64,000 bases of DNA from Tenacibaculum sp. MAR_2009_124 (GCF_900105455.1 NZ_FNSF01000005.1:62001-126000), one strand, 5' to 3'; positions 20,277-29,601 are shown, counted from the first letter of the stretch. Notes: generated by a model from the letters alone, not told the origin. Program-made: numbers and translations.

Positions 20277-21599
20277 TTGACACGAAATCTACTATTTTTC
20301 AGCACTTTGTTTCTATTACTAACAAGCTGTAACAAAAAAACTATTGAACTTCCTTCTGTTTTTCTAGAGGAAATAGACTTTGTAAATACCATCGGTGGCT
20401 CTAAAAATGAAGTAGCGAAATCCGTCGTTTTCACCAACGATGGTGGTTATGCCATTCTTGGCTATGTTCAAAGCAATGACTTAGATTTTTCATCGAAAAC
20501 AAACGATAGCTTCGATTTCTTTGTTATCAAGTATTCTCAAAACGATGTATTAGAATGGATAAAAACATATGGAGGGAGCGATGACGACAGAGGCGATAAA
20601 ATTATTAGCACCTCCGATGGAGGTTTTGCTGTAATTGGCTATTCAGAAAGCTCTGATATTGATGTAAGTGAGAATGCAGGTGATAAAGATTTTTGGATTC
20701 TAAAACTAGATTCAAACGGGAACATCACTTGGAAAAAAACCTTAGGTTATCTTGGAAAAGACTTCGGAACAGCAATTATCGAAACTTCCGATGGAGGTTT
20801 CTTAGCTTCTGGCGAATTGGATGTAACTGCCTCAGGTGGCGAAGGAAATACAAGTTCAAGGCCATTTCATGCTGGTGGCGACTTTTGGGCGATCAAATTA
20901 AACTATTCAGGAACTGTTGTATGGAGTCGTTATTATGGTGGTACTTTTACAGAAACTCCTTCGGGAATTGTAGAAACTCAAAATGGTAATTTTATTATTG
21001 CTGGCACCTCTGATAGTGCAGATGTGGATGTTCTTAACAATAAAGGAACTTATGATTTTTGGGTAATTAAAATTAACAGTACAGGTGACCTCATATGGAA
21101 TAAAAACTTTGGAGGTTCTGAAATTGACGAAGCAAAAGCCATTGTTAAAACAAGTAATAACAATTTTCTTATTCTTGGAAATAGTCGAAGTAATGATCAA
21201 GATATCGTCCAAAATTCTGGTGGAGCAGATTTATGTATTGTTAAAATTAACGATGAAGGAGATTTATTAATGCAAAAAAATCTCGGTGGAAACAATTTTG
21301 ATGCTGGAAATGCAATTCATCAAATGGGCGATGGTAACTTTTTAGTTTCAGGCAGCACTAGAAGTACCTTTGGGAATATTCAAAACAAAGGACAAAATGA
21401 TGCTTGGCTCTTAAAAATTGATTCACAAGCAAATATCCTTTGGCAAAAAAACATTGGAGGATCGAACATCGATTTTTGTTTTGATGCTACAGAACTTCTT
21501 GATGGCACAATAATAGGTGTTGGTGAGAGCACAAGTAATGATAAAGATATCTTAGAGAATAAAGGGTTTTCAGATATATTAATAGTAAAACTTAAGTAA
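20277..21599 (+). CDS. Repeat lipoprotein, predicted beta-propeller
   Basis: 440 residues. There is no ATG before the lipobox, and the only plausible start is a TTG two bases after the preceding stop, giving TRNLLFFSTLFLLLTSC with an LTSC lipobox. The mature part is about seven repeats of 45-60 residues with the pattern GGS..D.a..i..t.DGGF...G.s.S.D.d......D.Wi.KL...G...W.K, which suggests a seven-bladed propeller on the outer membrane or periplasmic face. No catalytic motif is visible. Position and coupling to the choice-of-anchor B gene suggest joint expression with MbnP and the di-heme peroxidase. I know this repeat type only as a hypothetical Bacteroidota lipoprotein family. Confidence 0.85.
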   Translation: MTRNLLFFSTLFLLLTSCNKKTIELPSVFLEEIDFVNTIGGSKNEVAKSVVFTNDGGYAILGYVQSNDLDFSSKTNDSFDFFVIKYSQNDVLEWIKTYGGSDDDRGDKIISTSDGGFAVIGYSESSDIDVSENAGDKDFWILKLDSNGNITWKKTLGYLGKDFGTAIIETSDGGFLASGELDVTASGGEGNTSSRPFHAGGDFWAIKLNYSGTVVWSRYYGGTFTETPSGIVETQNGNFIIAGTSDSADVDVLNNKGTYDFWVIKINSTGDLIWNKNFGGSEIDEAKAIVKTSNNNFLILGNSRSNDQDIVQNSGGADLCIVKINDEGDLLMQKNLGGNNFDAGNAIHQMGDGNFLVSGSTRSTFGNIQNKGQNDAWLLKIDSQANILWQKNIGGSNIDFCFDATELLDGTIIGVGESTSNDKDILENKGFSDILIVKLK

Positions 21600-21643
21600 A
21601 ACCGTTATAGTGTATATTTACATAAAAAAATAACTAGTTATTC

Positions 21644-22402
21644 ATGAAAAAATTTGCGATCATTTTTTTATCATTTTTTTTACTTTGCTGTAGTGCAGAT
21701 AATGACGAACCTATTAAACAAATTTCGGTTAAGTTTAGCTTCACTCATAATTGGGATGGTACTTCGGTAGATGCGGGCGATTTTGAAGAATTTAATTTTG
21801 AAAATCAAAAAGGAAACAAAATAAGTATTGAACGTCTCCGATATTTAATATCAAGAATTAACTTAATAAAAAGTAATAACGACACTATTAAATTTGATGG
21901 TTACAAATTAGTTACGCTTGATACTTTAGAGAACAATTTAATTCATGAACTTCCTGAAACAATTTCTGAAGGGATCTACAATTTGTCATTTACATTCGGG
22001 TTTGACGATAACGATAATATTTCAGGAGCTTACCCCGATTTAAACACGGCAAACTGGGAAGTTGCTGCTGAGAAACCAGGAGGATATCACTTTTTACAAC
22101 TTGAAGGTAAGTTTAAGGATTCTGTAGGAGCTGACAACCCTTATCTTTATCATACTATAAAAGCCTATAATTCGGCAAACGATTCATTAAAAGACACCTC
22201 CTTTAAATTAAATTTAGGGAGTATTTCCTTAAAAAACAATGCAACCGTTGAAATACAAATGAATATTGCTGAGTGGTTTAAAAACCCTCATGCCTGGGAT
22301 TTAAATGAACGAAGTGTTGATTTAATGATGAATTTTGATGCTCAATTAGACATGTCTGATAATGGAAAAAATGTTTTTCGTTTAGGAGGAGTTACAGAAT
22401 AG
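21644..22402 (+). CDS. MbnP family lipoprotein
   Basis: 252 residues with a lipoprotein signal (MKKFAIIFLSFFLLCC). The mature sequence follows the MbnP family: VKFSFTHNWDGT near the N-terminus, SIERLRYLISRINL, YNLSFTFGFDDNDNISGAYPDLN, GGYHFLQLEGKF and WFKNPHAWDLN. MbnP proteins are periplasmic partners of the di-heme enzyme MbnH; in Methylosinus, MbnH oxidises a Trp of MbnP to kynurenine, giving a metal (copper) site. Several Trp residues are present here (W37 in HNWDG, also NWEV, EWF and AWDL); I cannot tell which would be modified. The MbnH-like gene follows 31 bases downstream, so the pair is intact. Confidence 0.88.
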   Translation: MKKFAIIFLSFFLLCCSADNDEPIKQISVKFSFTHNWDGTSVDAGDFEEFNFENQKGNKISIERLRYLISRINLIKSNNDTIKFDGYKLVTLDTLENNLIHELPETISEGIYNLSFTFGFDDNDNISGAYPDLNTANWEVAAEKPGGYHFLQLEGKFKDSVGADNPYLYHTIKAYNSANDSLKDTSFKLNLGSISLKNNATVEIQMNIAEWFKNPHAWDLNERSVDLMMNFDAQLDMSDNGKNVFRLGGVTE

Positions 22403-22433
22403 TTGAATAGAACACAATTAAACAAATGCACTA

Positions 22434-23492
22434 TTGAAATATTTAGGAATACTACTTGCACTAATTATGTTAAGTTGCTCTTCTCCAAGCAATGATATGC
22501 AAGTGTATACTCCAAAAAAAGTGGAGCTAGAAGTTCCGGATATTCTAAAACAGAAATTAATTGCTCCTTTAGTACCTTCAAATAACCCTTTAACGGAAGA
22601 AGGGATTTCTTTGGGTAAAAAGTTGTTTTTTGACACTATACTGTCAAAAGATAATTCTCAATCTTGCGCTAGTTGTCACAATCCTCAAAATGCCTTTTCT
22701 GACAGTTTAAAATTTAGCCTTGGAGTTGATGGAATACCCGGCAATAGGAACGCAATGCCCTTATTTAATTTAGCATGGAATTTTGACGAACGATTTATGT
22801 GGAATGGTTCGGAACTAAGCATTGAAAGACAAGCATTTTCTCCAGTACGTGACCCCATTGAAATGCATAACGACTGGAAAATAGTTGCCGAAAAACTGCA
22901 AGCGCATAACGAATATCTCGAACTATTTTTAAAAGCTTTCAACACCAACAAAATAGACTCTACATTTGTTACGAAAGCATTAGCTCAATTTGAACGCACC
23001 TTAATTTCCGCCAATTCAAAATTTGACAACTATTTACTCGGAAACATCAACCTATCAGAAGAAGAACTTAATGGTTTTGACGTATTTATACGTGAAGACA
23101 AAGGCGATTGTTTCCATTGTCATGGAAGTGAACACAATCCGCTTTGGACAGACAACCAATTCCACAACAACGGTCTTGACTCAAACTTTACGGATTTAGG
23201 TCTCGGAACTGTAACCGGTGATCCTAGTGACAATGGAAAATTTAAAACACCTTCCCTAAGAAACCTTATTTATACTGCTCCTTATATGCATGATGGTAGA
23301 TTTACTACTATCGAAGAGGTGATTAACCATTATTCCGAAGGATTGCAAAACTCTTCAACGGTAGATCCGTTAATGAAAAAAGTACACGAAGGAGGCGTGC
23401 ATTTATCTAATGAAGATAAAGCAGCTTTAAAAGCTTTTCTTCTTACTCTTAGCGACCCAAGTTTTGTAAACAACCCTGAATTCATGAATTAA
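22434..23492 (+). CDS. Di-heme cytochrome c peroxidase family lipoprotein, MbnH-like
   Basis: 352 residues. Two c-type heme sites are visible, C78-A-S-C-H82 and C226-F-H-C-H230, the arrangement of bacterial di-heme peroxidases and MauG/MbnH enzymes. RNLIYTAPYMHDGRF near the C-terminus holds a typical axial-ligand region. The start is a TTG at 22434: a stop closes the frame 13 bases upstream and the only in-frame ATG comes directly before the lipobox (LSC). The nearby ATG at 22426 is out of frame and ends after three codons. It follows MbnP, which argues for Trp oxidation of MbnP over plain peroxide removal. Maturation needs cytochrome c assembly genes located elsewhere. Confidence 0.9.
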   Translation: MKYLGILLALIMLSCSSPSNDMQVYTPKKVELEVPDILKQKLIAPLVPSNNPLTEEGISLGKKLFFDTILSKDNSQSCASCHNPQNAFSDSLKFSLGVDGIPGNRNAMPLFNLAWNFDERFMWNGSELSIERQAFSPVRDPIEMHNDWKIVAEKLQAHNEYLELFLKAFNTNKIDSTFVTKALAQFERTLISANSKFDNYLLGNINLSEEELNGFDVFIREDKGDCFHCHGSEHNPLWTDNQFHNNGLDSNFTDLGLGTVTGDPSDNGKFKTPSLRNLIYTAPYMHDGRFTTIEEVINHYSEGLQNSSTVDPLMKKVHEGGVHLSNEDKAALKAFLLTLSDPSFVNNPEFMN

Positions 23493-23545
23493 GACATATA
23501 TATCGACTTTGTTTATGGCGAAATAGACTATATCCATTCTAAAAA

Positions 23546-23577
23546 ATGATATAAATCATATTTTGTCACTATCTTTG
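23546..23577 (+). promoter_or_regulatory. suf operon promoter with overlapping inverted repeat
   Basis: TATCTTTG (23570-23577) is an exact TAnnTTTG -7 box; the predicted transcript begins about 25 bases before the sufA ATG. An inverted repeat ATGAT-ataa-ATCAT (23546-23559) sits where the -33 region should be and could be an operator for an iron or Fe-S sensing repressor. The operator role is inference only. Confidence 0.5.
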
Positions 23578-23607
23578 TAGCTGATTTGGATTTAATCTAT
23601 TTAAGAT

Positions 23608-23937
23608 ATGATAAAAGTTTCAGATACTGCAAAAAAGAAAGTAATTCAATTAATGACTGAAGACGGCTTTGATGCTATCAACGATTTTGTTAGAGTTGGT
23701 GTAAAGAGTGGAGGTTGTTCAGGTTTATCATATGATTTACACTTTGATAAAAAACATGGTGAAGCAGATAAATTATTTGAAGATAATGGTGTAAAAATCA
23801 TTGTTGACAAAAAGAGTTTCTTATACCTAGTTGGCACTATTTTAGAATATTCAGGCGGTTTAAATGGTAAAGGATTTGTTTTTAACAATCCTAACGCTAA
23901 CCGAACTTGTGGATGTGGCGAAAGCTTTTCCTTATAA
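23608..23937 (+). CDS. sufA: Iron-sulfur cluster assembly A-type carrier (SufA/IscA/HesB)
   Basis: 109 residues, the usual length of A-type carriers. The three cluster-binding cysteines are present: C37 in GVKSGGCSGLSY and C101/C103 in NRTCGCGESF. These proteins receive Fe-S clusters from the SufBCD scaffold and hand them to target enzymes in the cytoplasm. The gene is first in a suf operon, 26 bases before sufB, behind a recognisable promoter. Naming it sufA, not iscA or erpA, rests on the operon. Confidence 0.92.
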   Translation: MIKVSDTAKKKVIQLMTEDGFDAINDFVRVGVKSGGCSGLSYDLHFDKKHGEADKLFEDNGVKIIVDKKSFLYLVGTILEYSGGLNGKGFVFNNPNANRTCGCGESFSL

Positions 23938-23963
23938 AAAAAACAAACAGACATTAATAACTG

Positions 23964-25412
23964 ATGAGTAAATATACTGAAGACGATTTACGAGAAGAAC
24001 TAAAAACCAAAGAGTATGAATATGGTTTTTATACAGATATTGAAAGTGAAAAGTTTCCGAATGGTTTAAATGAAGACATTGTTCGCGCTATTTCTAAAAA
24101 GAAAAACGAGCCAGAATGGATGACTGATTGGCGTTTAGAAGCTTTTAGGGTTTGGGAACAGATGGAGGAGCCTGAATGGGCTAATGTAAACTATGAGAAA
24201 CCTGATTTTCAAAATATATCTTACTATTCAGCACCTAAACAAAAACCAAAATTAGAAAGCTTAGACGAGGTTGACCCTGAGTTACTAGCTACTTTTGAAA
24301 AGTTAGGTATTTCATTAGACGAGCAAAAACGTTTGGCTAATGTTGCTGTTGATATTGTGATGGACTCTGTTTCCGTAGCAACTACTTTTAAGGAAACTTT
24401 AGCTGAAAAGGGTATTATTTTTATGCCCATATCAGAAGCTATTCAAGAGCATCCTGAATTAGTTAAAAAGTATTTAGGAACAGTAGTACCAACTACAGAT
24501 AACTTCTATGCTGCTTTAAATTCAGCTGTTTTCTCTGATGGATCTTTTTGCTACATTCCTAAAGGCGTTCGTTGTCCAATGGAATTATCTACCTATTTCA
24601 GAATTAACGAAGGAGGAACTGGTCAATTCGAAAGAACTTTAGTTGTTGCCGACAAAGAAAGTTATGTTTCTTATTTAGAAGGATGTACCGCTCCAAGTAG
24701 AGATGAAAACCAACTGCACGCTGCCGTTGTTGAGTTGATTGCTTTAGATGATGCTGAAATAAAATATTCTACTGTACAAAACTGGTACCCTGGTAATGCA
24801 GAAGGAAAAGGAGGCGTTTTTAACTTTGTTACCAAAAGAGGTCTGTGCGAAACTAACGCTAAGATTTCATGGACTCAGGTTGAAACTGGTTCTGCAGTTA
24901 CTTGGAAATACCCAAGCTGTATATTAAAAGGAAATAATTCTGTTGGAGAGTTTTACTCAATTGCAGTAACTAATAATTACCAACAAGCGGATACAGGAAC
25001 TAAAATGGTACACTTAGGTAAAAACACCAAGTCTACCATTATTTCCAAAGGTATTTCTGCAGGTAAATCTCAAAACAGCTATCGAGGACTCGTTCAAATT
25101 AATTCTCGTGCTGAAAATGCTCGTAATTTCTCTCAATGTGATAGTTTATTAATGGGTAATGAATGTGGAGCTCATACCTTCCCATACATTGAAGTTAAAA
25201 ATAAAACGGCTCAAATTGAGCACGAAGCTACTACCAGTAAAATTGGAGAAGATCAATTATTCTATTGTAACCAAAGAGGTATTGATACTGAAAAGGCAAT
25301 AGCATTAATTGTAAATGGATTTAGCAAAGAAGTTCTGAATAAGCTTCCAATGGAGTTTGCTGTTGAAGCTCAAAAATTACTGGAAATATCATTGGAAGGA
25401 AGTGTTGGATAA
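23964..25412 (+). CDS. sufB: Fe-S cluster assembly protein SufB
   Basis: 482 residues, full length for SufB. Characteristic segments are [67 protein letters not shown], and [23 protein letters not shown] near the end. SufB is the scaffold on which a [4Fe-4S] cluster forms, as a complex with SufC ATPase and SufD. It follows sufA closely, but about 500 bases separate it from sufC because a four-helix-bundle gene lies between them. Confidence 0.97.
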   Translation: MSKYTEDDLREELKTKEYEYGFYTDIESEKFPNGLNEDIVRAISKKKNEPEWMTDWRLEAFRVWEQMEEPEWANVNYEKPDFQNISYYSAPKQKPKLESLDEVDPELLATFEKLGISLDEQKRLANVAVDIVMDSVSVATTFKETLAEKGIIFMPISEAIQEHPELVKKYLGTVVPTTDNFYAALNSAVFSDGSFCYIPKGVRCPMELSTYFRINEGGTGQFERTLVVADKESYVSYLEGCTAPSRDENQLHAAVVELIALDDAEIKYSTVQNWYPGNAEGKGGVFNFVTKRGLCETNAKISWTQVETGSAVTWKYPSCILKGNNSVGEFYSIAVTNNYQQADTGTKMVHLGKNTKSTIISKGISAGKSQNSYRGLVQINSRAENARNFSQCDSLLMGNECGAHTFPYIEVKNKTAQIEHEATTSKIGEDQLFYCNQRGIDTEKAIALIVNGFSKEVLNKLPMEFAVEAQKLLEISLEGSVG

Positions 25413-25914
25413 ATTATAAAGTCGAAAGGCTAAGGTCGAAAGACGGAAAACATAAAGCTCATATATTTTAATAAAAACATGATAAAATCCTTTGAAGATA
25501 TTGAAAGTTGGAAGCAATCACGATTATTTAATCAACTTATTTATGATGCAACCAATAATTTTAAATTTGATAAGGATAATGATTTAAGAAGGCAGATTAG
25601 AAGAGCATCTGTCTCTATAAGTTCAAATATTGCCGAAGGTTTTGAAAGAAATACTGACAAAGAATTTATTCATTTCCTTTATATAGCAAAAGCATCAGCT
25701 GGCGAGATTCGTTCTCAATTATATTTGAGTTATGATTTAAAATATATTAGTGAGAATGATTTTAATGAATTAAAAAGTAAAGTCATTGAAATCTCAAAAA
25801 CAATTAGTGGATTAATAAAATATTTAAAGAACTCAATCTAGACAAGTCGCTTTTAGTCGTAAGAAAAATAAAGACTTTTAGCTTTCGTCTATAGACTTTA
25901 AACTGAATATACAA
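25413..25914. mobile_element. Candidate inserted cassette between sufB and sufC (four-helix-bundle gene plus flanks)
   Basis: The gap between sufB and sufC holds a lone four-helix-bundle gene flanked by GTCG/GAC-rich sequence. The left flank has AAAGTCGAAAGGCTAAGG and GTCGAAAGAC (25419-25445). The right flank has AAAGACTTTTAGCTTTCGTC and TATAGACTTT (25869-25902), roughly the inverse complement of the left flank. No transposase or clear target duplication is visible. That this is a small element moved in trans is inference. Confidence 0.4.
25479..25841 (+). CDS. Four-helix bundle protein (23S rRNA intervening-sequence / S23 family)
   Basis: 120 residues with the family signatures FEDIESWKQSRL at the N-terminus, LRRQIRRASVSISSNIAEGFER in the middle, and FLYIAKASAGEIRSQL. 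The family was first found encoded in intervening sequences of 23S rRNA and occurs widely as solitary genes in Bacteroidota; it folds as a four-helix bundle and is related to the Avd protein of diversity-generating retroelements. Its biochemical role is unknown. It has nothing to do with Fe-S assembly, so its place between sufB and sufC looks like an insertion. Since sufC must be made, transcription presumably reads through. Confidence 0.93.
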   Translation: MIKSFEDIESWKQSRLFNQLIYDATNNFKFDKDNDLRRQIRRASVSISSNIAEGFERNTDKEFIHFLYIAKASAGEIRSQLYLSYDLKYISENDFNELKSKVIEISKTISGLIKYLKNSI

Positions 25915-26667
25915 ATGTTAAAAATAGAAAACTTACACGCAGAAGTAGAGGGCAAAGCAATTTTAAAGGGAATAAACCTTGAAGTTAAAGCTGGAGAAGT
26001 TCATGCAATCATGGGACCAAATGGTGCGGGAAAAAGTACGTTATCTTCAATTATCGCTGGTAAAGAAGAGTATGAGGTAACTTCTGGTTCTATTGAATTA
26101 GAAGGTGAAGATATTGATGAATTAGCTCCTGAAGAAAGAGCTCATGCTGGAGTATTTTTATCATTTCAGTACCCAGTTGAAATTCCTGGTGTTACTGTAA
26201 CCAATTTTATTAAAACTGCTATCAATGAATCTAGAAAAGCAAAAGGTTTAGAGGAAATGCCTGCTAAAGACATGCTTAAAAAGATTCGTGAAAAATCTGA
26301 ATTACTAGAAATTGATCGTAAGTTTTTATCTCGTTCTTTAAATGAAGGATTTTCAGGTGGAGAAAAGAAAAGAAATGAAATCTTTCAAATGGCCATGTTA
26401 GAGCCTAAATTAGCCATCTTAGATGAAACAGATTCTGGTTTAGACATCGATGCTTTACGAATTGTTTCTAACGGAGTTAACAAATTAAAATCAAAAGATA
26501 ACGCGGTAATAGTTATTACTCACTATCAGCGTTTGTTAGATTATATAGTACCTGATTATGTACACGTTTTACACGATGGTAAAATTGTAAAAACAGGAGA
26601 TGCTTCTTTAGCTTTAAAGCTTGAAGAAAAAGGATATGACTGGATTAAAGAAGAAGTGAATAGTTAA
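25915..26667 (+). CDS. sufC: Fe-S cluster assembly ATPase SufC
   Basis: 250 residues. It has all ABC ATPase motifs: Walker A GPNGAGKST (residues about 38-46), Q-loop SFQYPVEIPG, signature GFSGGEKKRNE, Walker B LAILDETDSGLD, and the switch His in VIVITHYQRLLDY. SufC powers the SufBC2D complex and is cytoplasmic despite its transporter-like fold. It starts 73 bases after the inserted four-helix-bundle gene and is followed by sufD. Confidence 0.97.
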   Translation: MLKIENLHAEVEGKAILKGINLEVKAGEVHAIMGPNGAGKSTLSSIIAGKEEYEVTSGSIELEGEDIDELAPEERAHAGVFLSFQYPVEIPGVTVTNFIKTAINESRKAKGLEEMPAKDMLKKIREKSELLEIDRKFLSRSLNEGFSGGEKKRNEIFQMAMLEPKLAILDETDSGLDIDALRIVSNGVNKLKSKDNAVIVITHYQRLLDYIVPDYVHVLHDGKIVKTGDASLALKLEEKGYDWIKEEVNS

Positions 26668-26732
26668 TAATGTTAGAATTTACATCTCGACTAGTGAGTA
26701 AACTTTAACCTTTGAAATTACAACTATCAACA

Positions 26733-28046
26733 ATGGAGTTAAAAGAAAAATTATTATCATCATACGTAGCTTTTGAAAATGAAAGAGACATCAACACTGA
26801 TGTACATGAAATTAGAACAAAAGCACTACAAAGTTTTGAAGAACTTGGTTTTCCTTCGAAAAAATTAGAAGAATGGAAATATACTTCTCTAAATTCAGTA
26901 TTAAAAGAAGATTATAGTCTTTTTCCTGAGCATGACATCGCTATTCAATTAGCAGATGTAAAAAAGTATTTTATCCACGATATCGATAGCTATAAAATTG
27001 TGTTTATTGATGGGAAATATAGTTCCTTTCTATCAGAAACAACTCATGATGGAATGGATGTATGCTTAATGTCTGCTGCACTTTCTAAATCGAAATATAA
27101 GCCGATTATTGAGAACTATTTTAATAAGGCTGCTAAGCAGGACAACCTAACCTCTTTAAATACAGCTTTTGCTAGCGAAGGAGCTTTTATTCATATTCCA
27201 CGCGGAGTAGAAGTTGAAAAACCTATTCAAATTATAAATTTCACCACAGGAAAGGAAGATGCAACAATGGTTCAACCAAGAAACCTTGTTGTTGTTGATA
27301 ACAATGCTCATGTTCAAATTATTGAACGTCATCAAAGTTTGACTGACAACCCTGTGTTAACAAATAGTGTTACTGAAATTTATACGGATGTTCATGCTAC
27401 TGTTGACTATTATAAAATTCAGAATGATAATATAAATGCTTCTTTAGTAGACAATACTTATATTGAGCAACAAAGAGAAAGTATTTGTTCTGTTCATACC
27501 TTTTCTTTTGGTGGAAACATTACTAGAAACAACTTAAACTTTTTCCAAAAAGGAGAAAGAATTGATTCTATTTTAAAAGGTATTACGATTATTGAAGGAA
27601 AGCAGCATGTTGACCATCATACTTTAGTACATCATATAGAACCTAATTGCGAAAGTCATCAGGATTATAAAGGTATTTATAATGAAAGATCAACTGGTGT
27701 GTTTAACGGTAAGGTAGTTGTTGAGAAAGAAGCTCAAAAAACCAACGCTTACCAACAAAATAACAACGTTTTAGTTAGTGATAAAGCTACGATCAATGCG
27801 AAACCTCAATTAGAGATTTTTGCGGATGATGTAAGATGTTCTCACGGTTGTACTATTGGTCAGTTAGACGATCAAGCTTTATTTTATATGCAACAACGTG
27901 GTATTCCTAAAAAAGAAGGAAAAGCTTTATTAATGTATGCATTTGCCAATACAGTATTGGAAAGTGTTAAGATACCAGAAGTAAAGAAAAGAATTACAAA
28001 AATTATAGCAAATAAGCTAGGAGTTAATATAGGTTTTGATTTATAA
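26733..28046 (+). CDS. sufD: Fe-S cluster assembly protein SufD
   Basis: 437 residues from the ATG at 26733 (MELKEKLLSSYVAFENERD). An in-frame TTG at 26712 would add seven residues, but the ATG fits the family. Conserved parts include KKLEEWKYTSLN, AFIHIPRGVEVEKPI, GKVVVEKEAQKTNAYQQN and DDVRCSHGCTIGQLDDQALFYMQQRGI. SufD pairs with SufB and is needed for iron entry to the scaffold. It is the last gene before a strong terminator; sufS and sufE, which often follow in this phylum, are absent here and must be elsewhere if present. Confidence 0.97.
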   Translation: MELKEKLLSSYVAFENERDINTDVHEIRTKALQSFEELGFPSKKLEEWKYTSLNSVLKEDYSLFPEHDIAIQLADVKKYFIHDIDSYKIVFIDGKYSSFLSETTHDGMDVCLMSAALSKSKYKPIIENYFNKAAKQDNLTSLNTAFASEGAFIHIPRGVEVEKPIQIINFTTGKEDATMVQPRNLVVVDNNAHVQIIERHQSLTDNPVLTNSVTEIYTDVHATVDYYKIQNDNINASLVDNTYIEQQRESICSVHTFSFGGNITRNNLNFFQKGERIDSILKGITIIEGKQHVDHHTLVHHIEPNCESHQDYKGIYNERSTGVFNGKVVVEKEAQKTNAYQQNNNVLVSDKATINAKPQLEIFADDVRCSHGCTIGQLDDQALFYMQQRGIPKKEGKALLMYAFANTVLESVKIPEVKKRITKIIANKLGVNIGFDL

Positions 28047-28074
28047 AACCAACCAGAATTACTTTAAAACACTG

Positions 28075-28107
28075 AAAGCCTGAGTTAAATTGACTCAGGC
28101 TTTTTTG
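28075..28107 (+). terminator. Intrinsic terminator of the suf operon
   Basis: AAAGCCTGAGT and ACTCAGGCTTT form an 11-bp stem with a 7-base loop, followed by a T-run. It closes the operon 28 bases after the sufD stop. Confidence 0.92.
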
Positions 28108-28190
28108 ATTTTTAATGCCCCATTTTCATAGGAAATACACCCAGTAAAATTTATATTTACGAGAATAAAATCAACGACTATATACTACTA

Positions 28191-29291
28191 ATGACCAAAT
28201 TCAATATATTAATCTACTCACTGTTCTTTTTCCATATTTCTTGCGGCCAAACTTTATCTAAAATTGATGTTTTGATTCAGAACGAAATGAAATCCGACAA
28301 TGTCGCTGCATTAGCTATAGGCGTAATAGACGCGGGTAAATTAGTTCATTTAAGTACTAATGGTTTCAGTGATATAGAAAAACATTACGAAGCCTCAATA
28401 CATACTCCATTTCATATCGCTTCCATCTCTAAAACGGTCACCAATTTGGCTGTTTTCAAACTAGTAGAATCTAAAAGAATCGACTTGAACACCGACATCA
28501 ACACCTATCTACCTTTTAAGGTTAAAAACCCTCATTATCCAAATGAAACGATAACAGTTCGAGAGTTACTAAATCACCGCTCAGGGATTCGGGATAATTA
28601 TGATCTATATGAAACATATTGGGAAAACCCCAAAGGTGACTCACCCTTTGATTTAAAATTATTTTTAAAAGAATATTTAAATGAGGATGGAAAACTTTAT
28701 GAGACCAAACATTTCGAAAGTAATTCAAATCATAAATCCTTTGCTTACTCAAACACTGGTTACGCTCTTTTAGGTTTGCTTATTGAAATTGTCTCAGAGA
28801 TGAAATATGAAGAATTTTGTCAAACTTATATATTTAAGCCACTTGAAATGCATAACACAAGCTGGTTTCTGAGAAACTTAGATTCAACATTGGTTGCGAA
28901 AACCTATGTAAAAGATCACTCCGGTTTAAAATTCAAAGGACATAACGGCTATCCAGATTACCCTGGAGGCCAATTAAGAACCTCGATTTCAGACTTTTCA
29001 AAACTTTGGGTTAAATACCTAAACTCTAATAATAAAAAATTTATTCTAGAGCATAAAACAACCTCCAAAATAACTCCAAACCCACAAATCTCTCATCAAG
29101 GTTATTACACATGGTTCCCAACAGCTATCAACAACCATTTATATTACAATCACAACGGCGCTGATTTAGGAGCAAGAACAGAAATTTTTATTGATGTTGC
29201 CCAAAAAAGAGGAATCATTGTATTTGCTAATTCAGAATACGATATCACAAATTTATGCAAGAATATTGAAAAGAACATGTGGGCTAAATAG
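28191..29291 (+). CDS. Serine hydrolase, class C beta-lactamase family lipoprotein
   Basis: 366 residues. The N-terminus is a lipoprotein signal ending HISC (C18). The fold signatures are S78-I-S-K81 (SxxK nucleophile and base), the tyrosine motif YSNTGYALLG, and HNGADLGARTE in place of the KTG/HxG motif. Such proteins act as peptidases or esterases on D-amino-acid or ester substrates, and few are true beta-lactamases. PDYPGGQLRTSISDFSKLW is typical of the family. It is a single gene after the suf terminator. The substrate cannot be told from sequence. Confidence 0.88.
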   Translation: MTKFNILIYSLFFFHISCGQTLSKIDVLIQNEMKSDNVAALAIGVIDAGKLVHLSTNGFSDIEKHYEASIHTPFHIASISKTVTNLAVFKLVESKRIDLNTDINTYLPFKVKNPHYPNETITVRELLNHRSGIRDNYDLYETYWENPKGDSPFDLKLFLKEYLNEDGKLYETKHFESNSNHKSFAYSNTGYALLGLLIEIVSEMKYEEFCQTYIFKPLEMHNTSWFLRNLDSTLVAKTYVKDHSGLKFKGHNGYPDYPGGQLRTSISDFSKLWVKYLNSNNKKFILEHKTTSKITPNPQISHQGYYTWFPTAINNHLYYNHNGADLGARTEIFIDVAQKRGIIVFANSEYDITNLCKNIEKNMWAK

Positions 29292-29601
29292 TTAATCAAG
29301 CATCCTGAAGCCATCAGCAAAAGGAAAATTACCTCTTAAATTTATCGGCATTTTTTCTAATATTCCATTGCCTATGATAAACATAGAATCTGACCTGATA
29401 TAGATTCTTAAACAAAAAACGATCATTCCCTTAATTGACAAGGCAAGTATTTTTTACACAATATAAAGATAAATAATATAGAGCTGCTTTTATAGAGAAA
29501 GAACTCCTTAGTGAAAAAATTAAATGAGCTTTGATTCTGACCTCATCTGCGAATATTCAATAGTTATCTCTAGCTAGAAATTCAGAGTTTTCATTCGTCA
29601 T
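29292..29601. other. Intergenic stretch without a convincing gene
   Basis: The 310 bases between two unrelated genes have no promoter box or RNA gene I can recognise. A 44-codon minus-strand frame (29426-29292) ending GNFPFADGFRMLD reads like protein but I cannot assign it. It may be a decayed gene end. Confidence 0.4.

Noticed and set aside
29292-29426. 44-codon minus-strand frame ending GNFPFADGFRMLD
   Set aside because: Protein-like wording but no family, promoter or ribosome site; too short to call.
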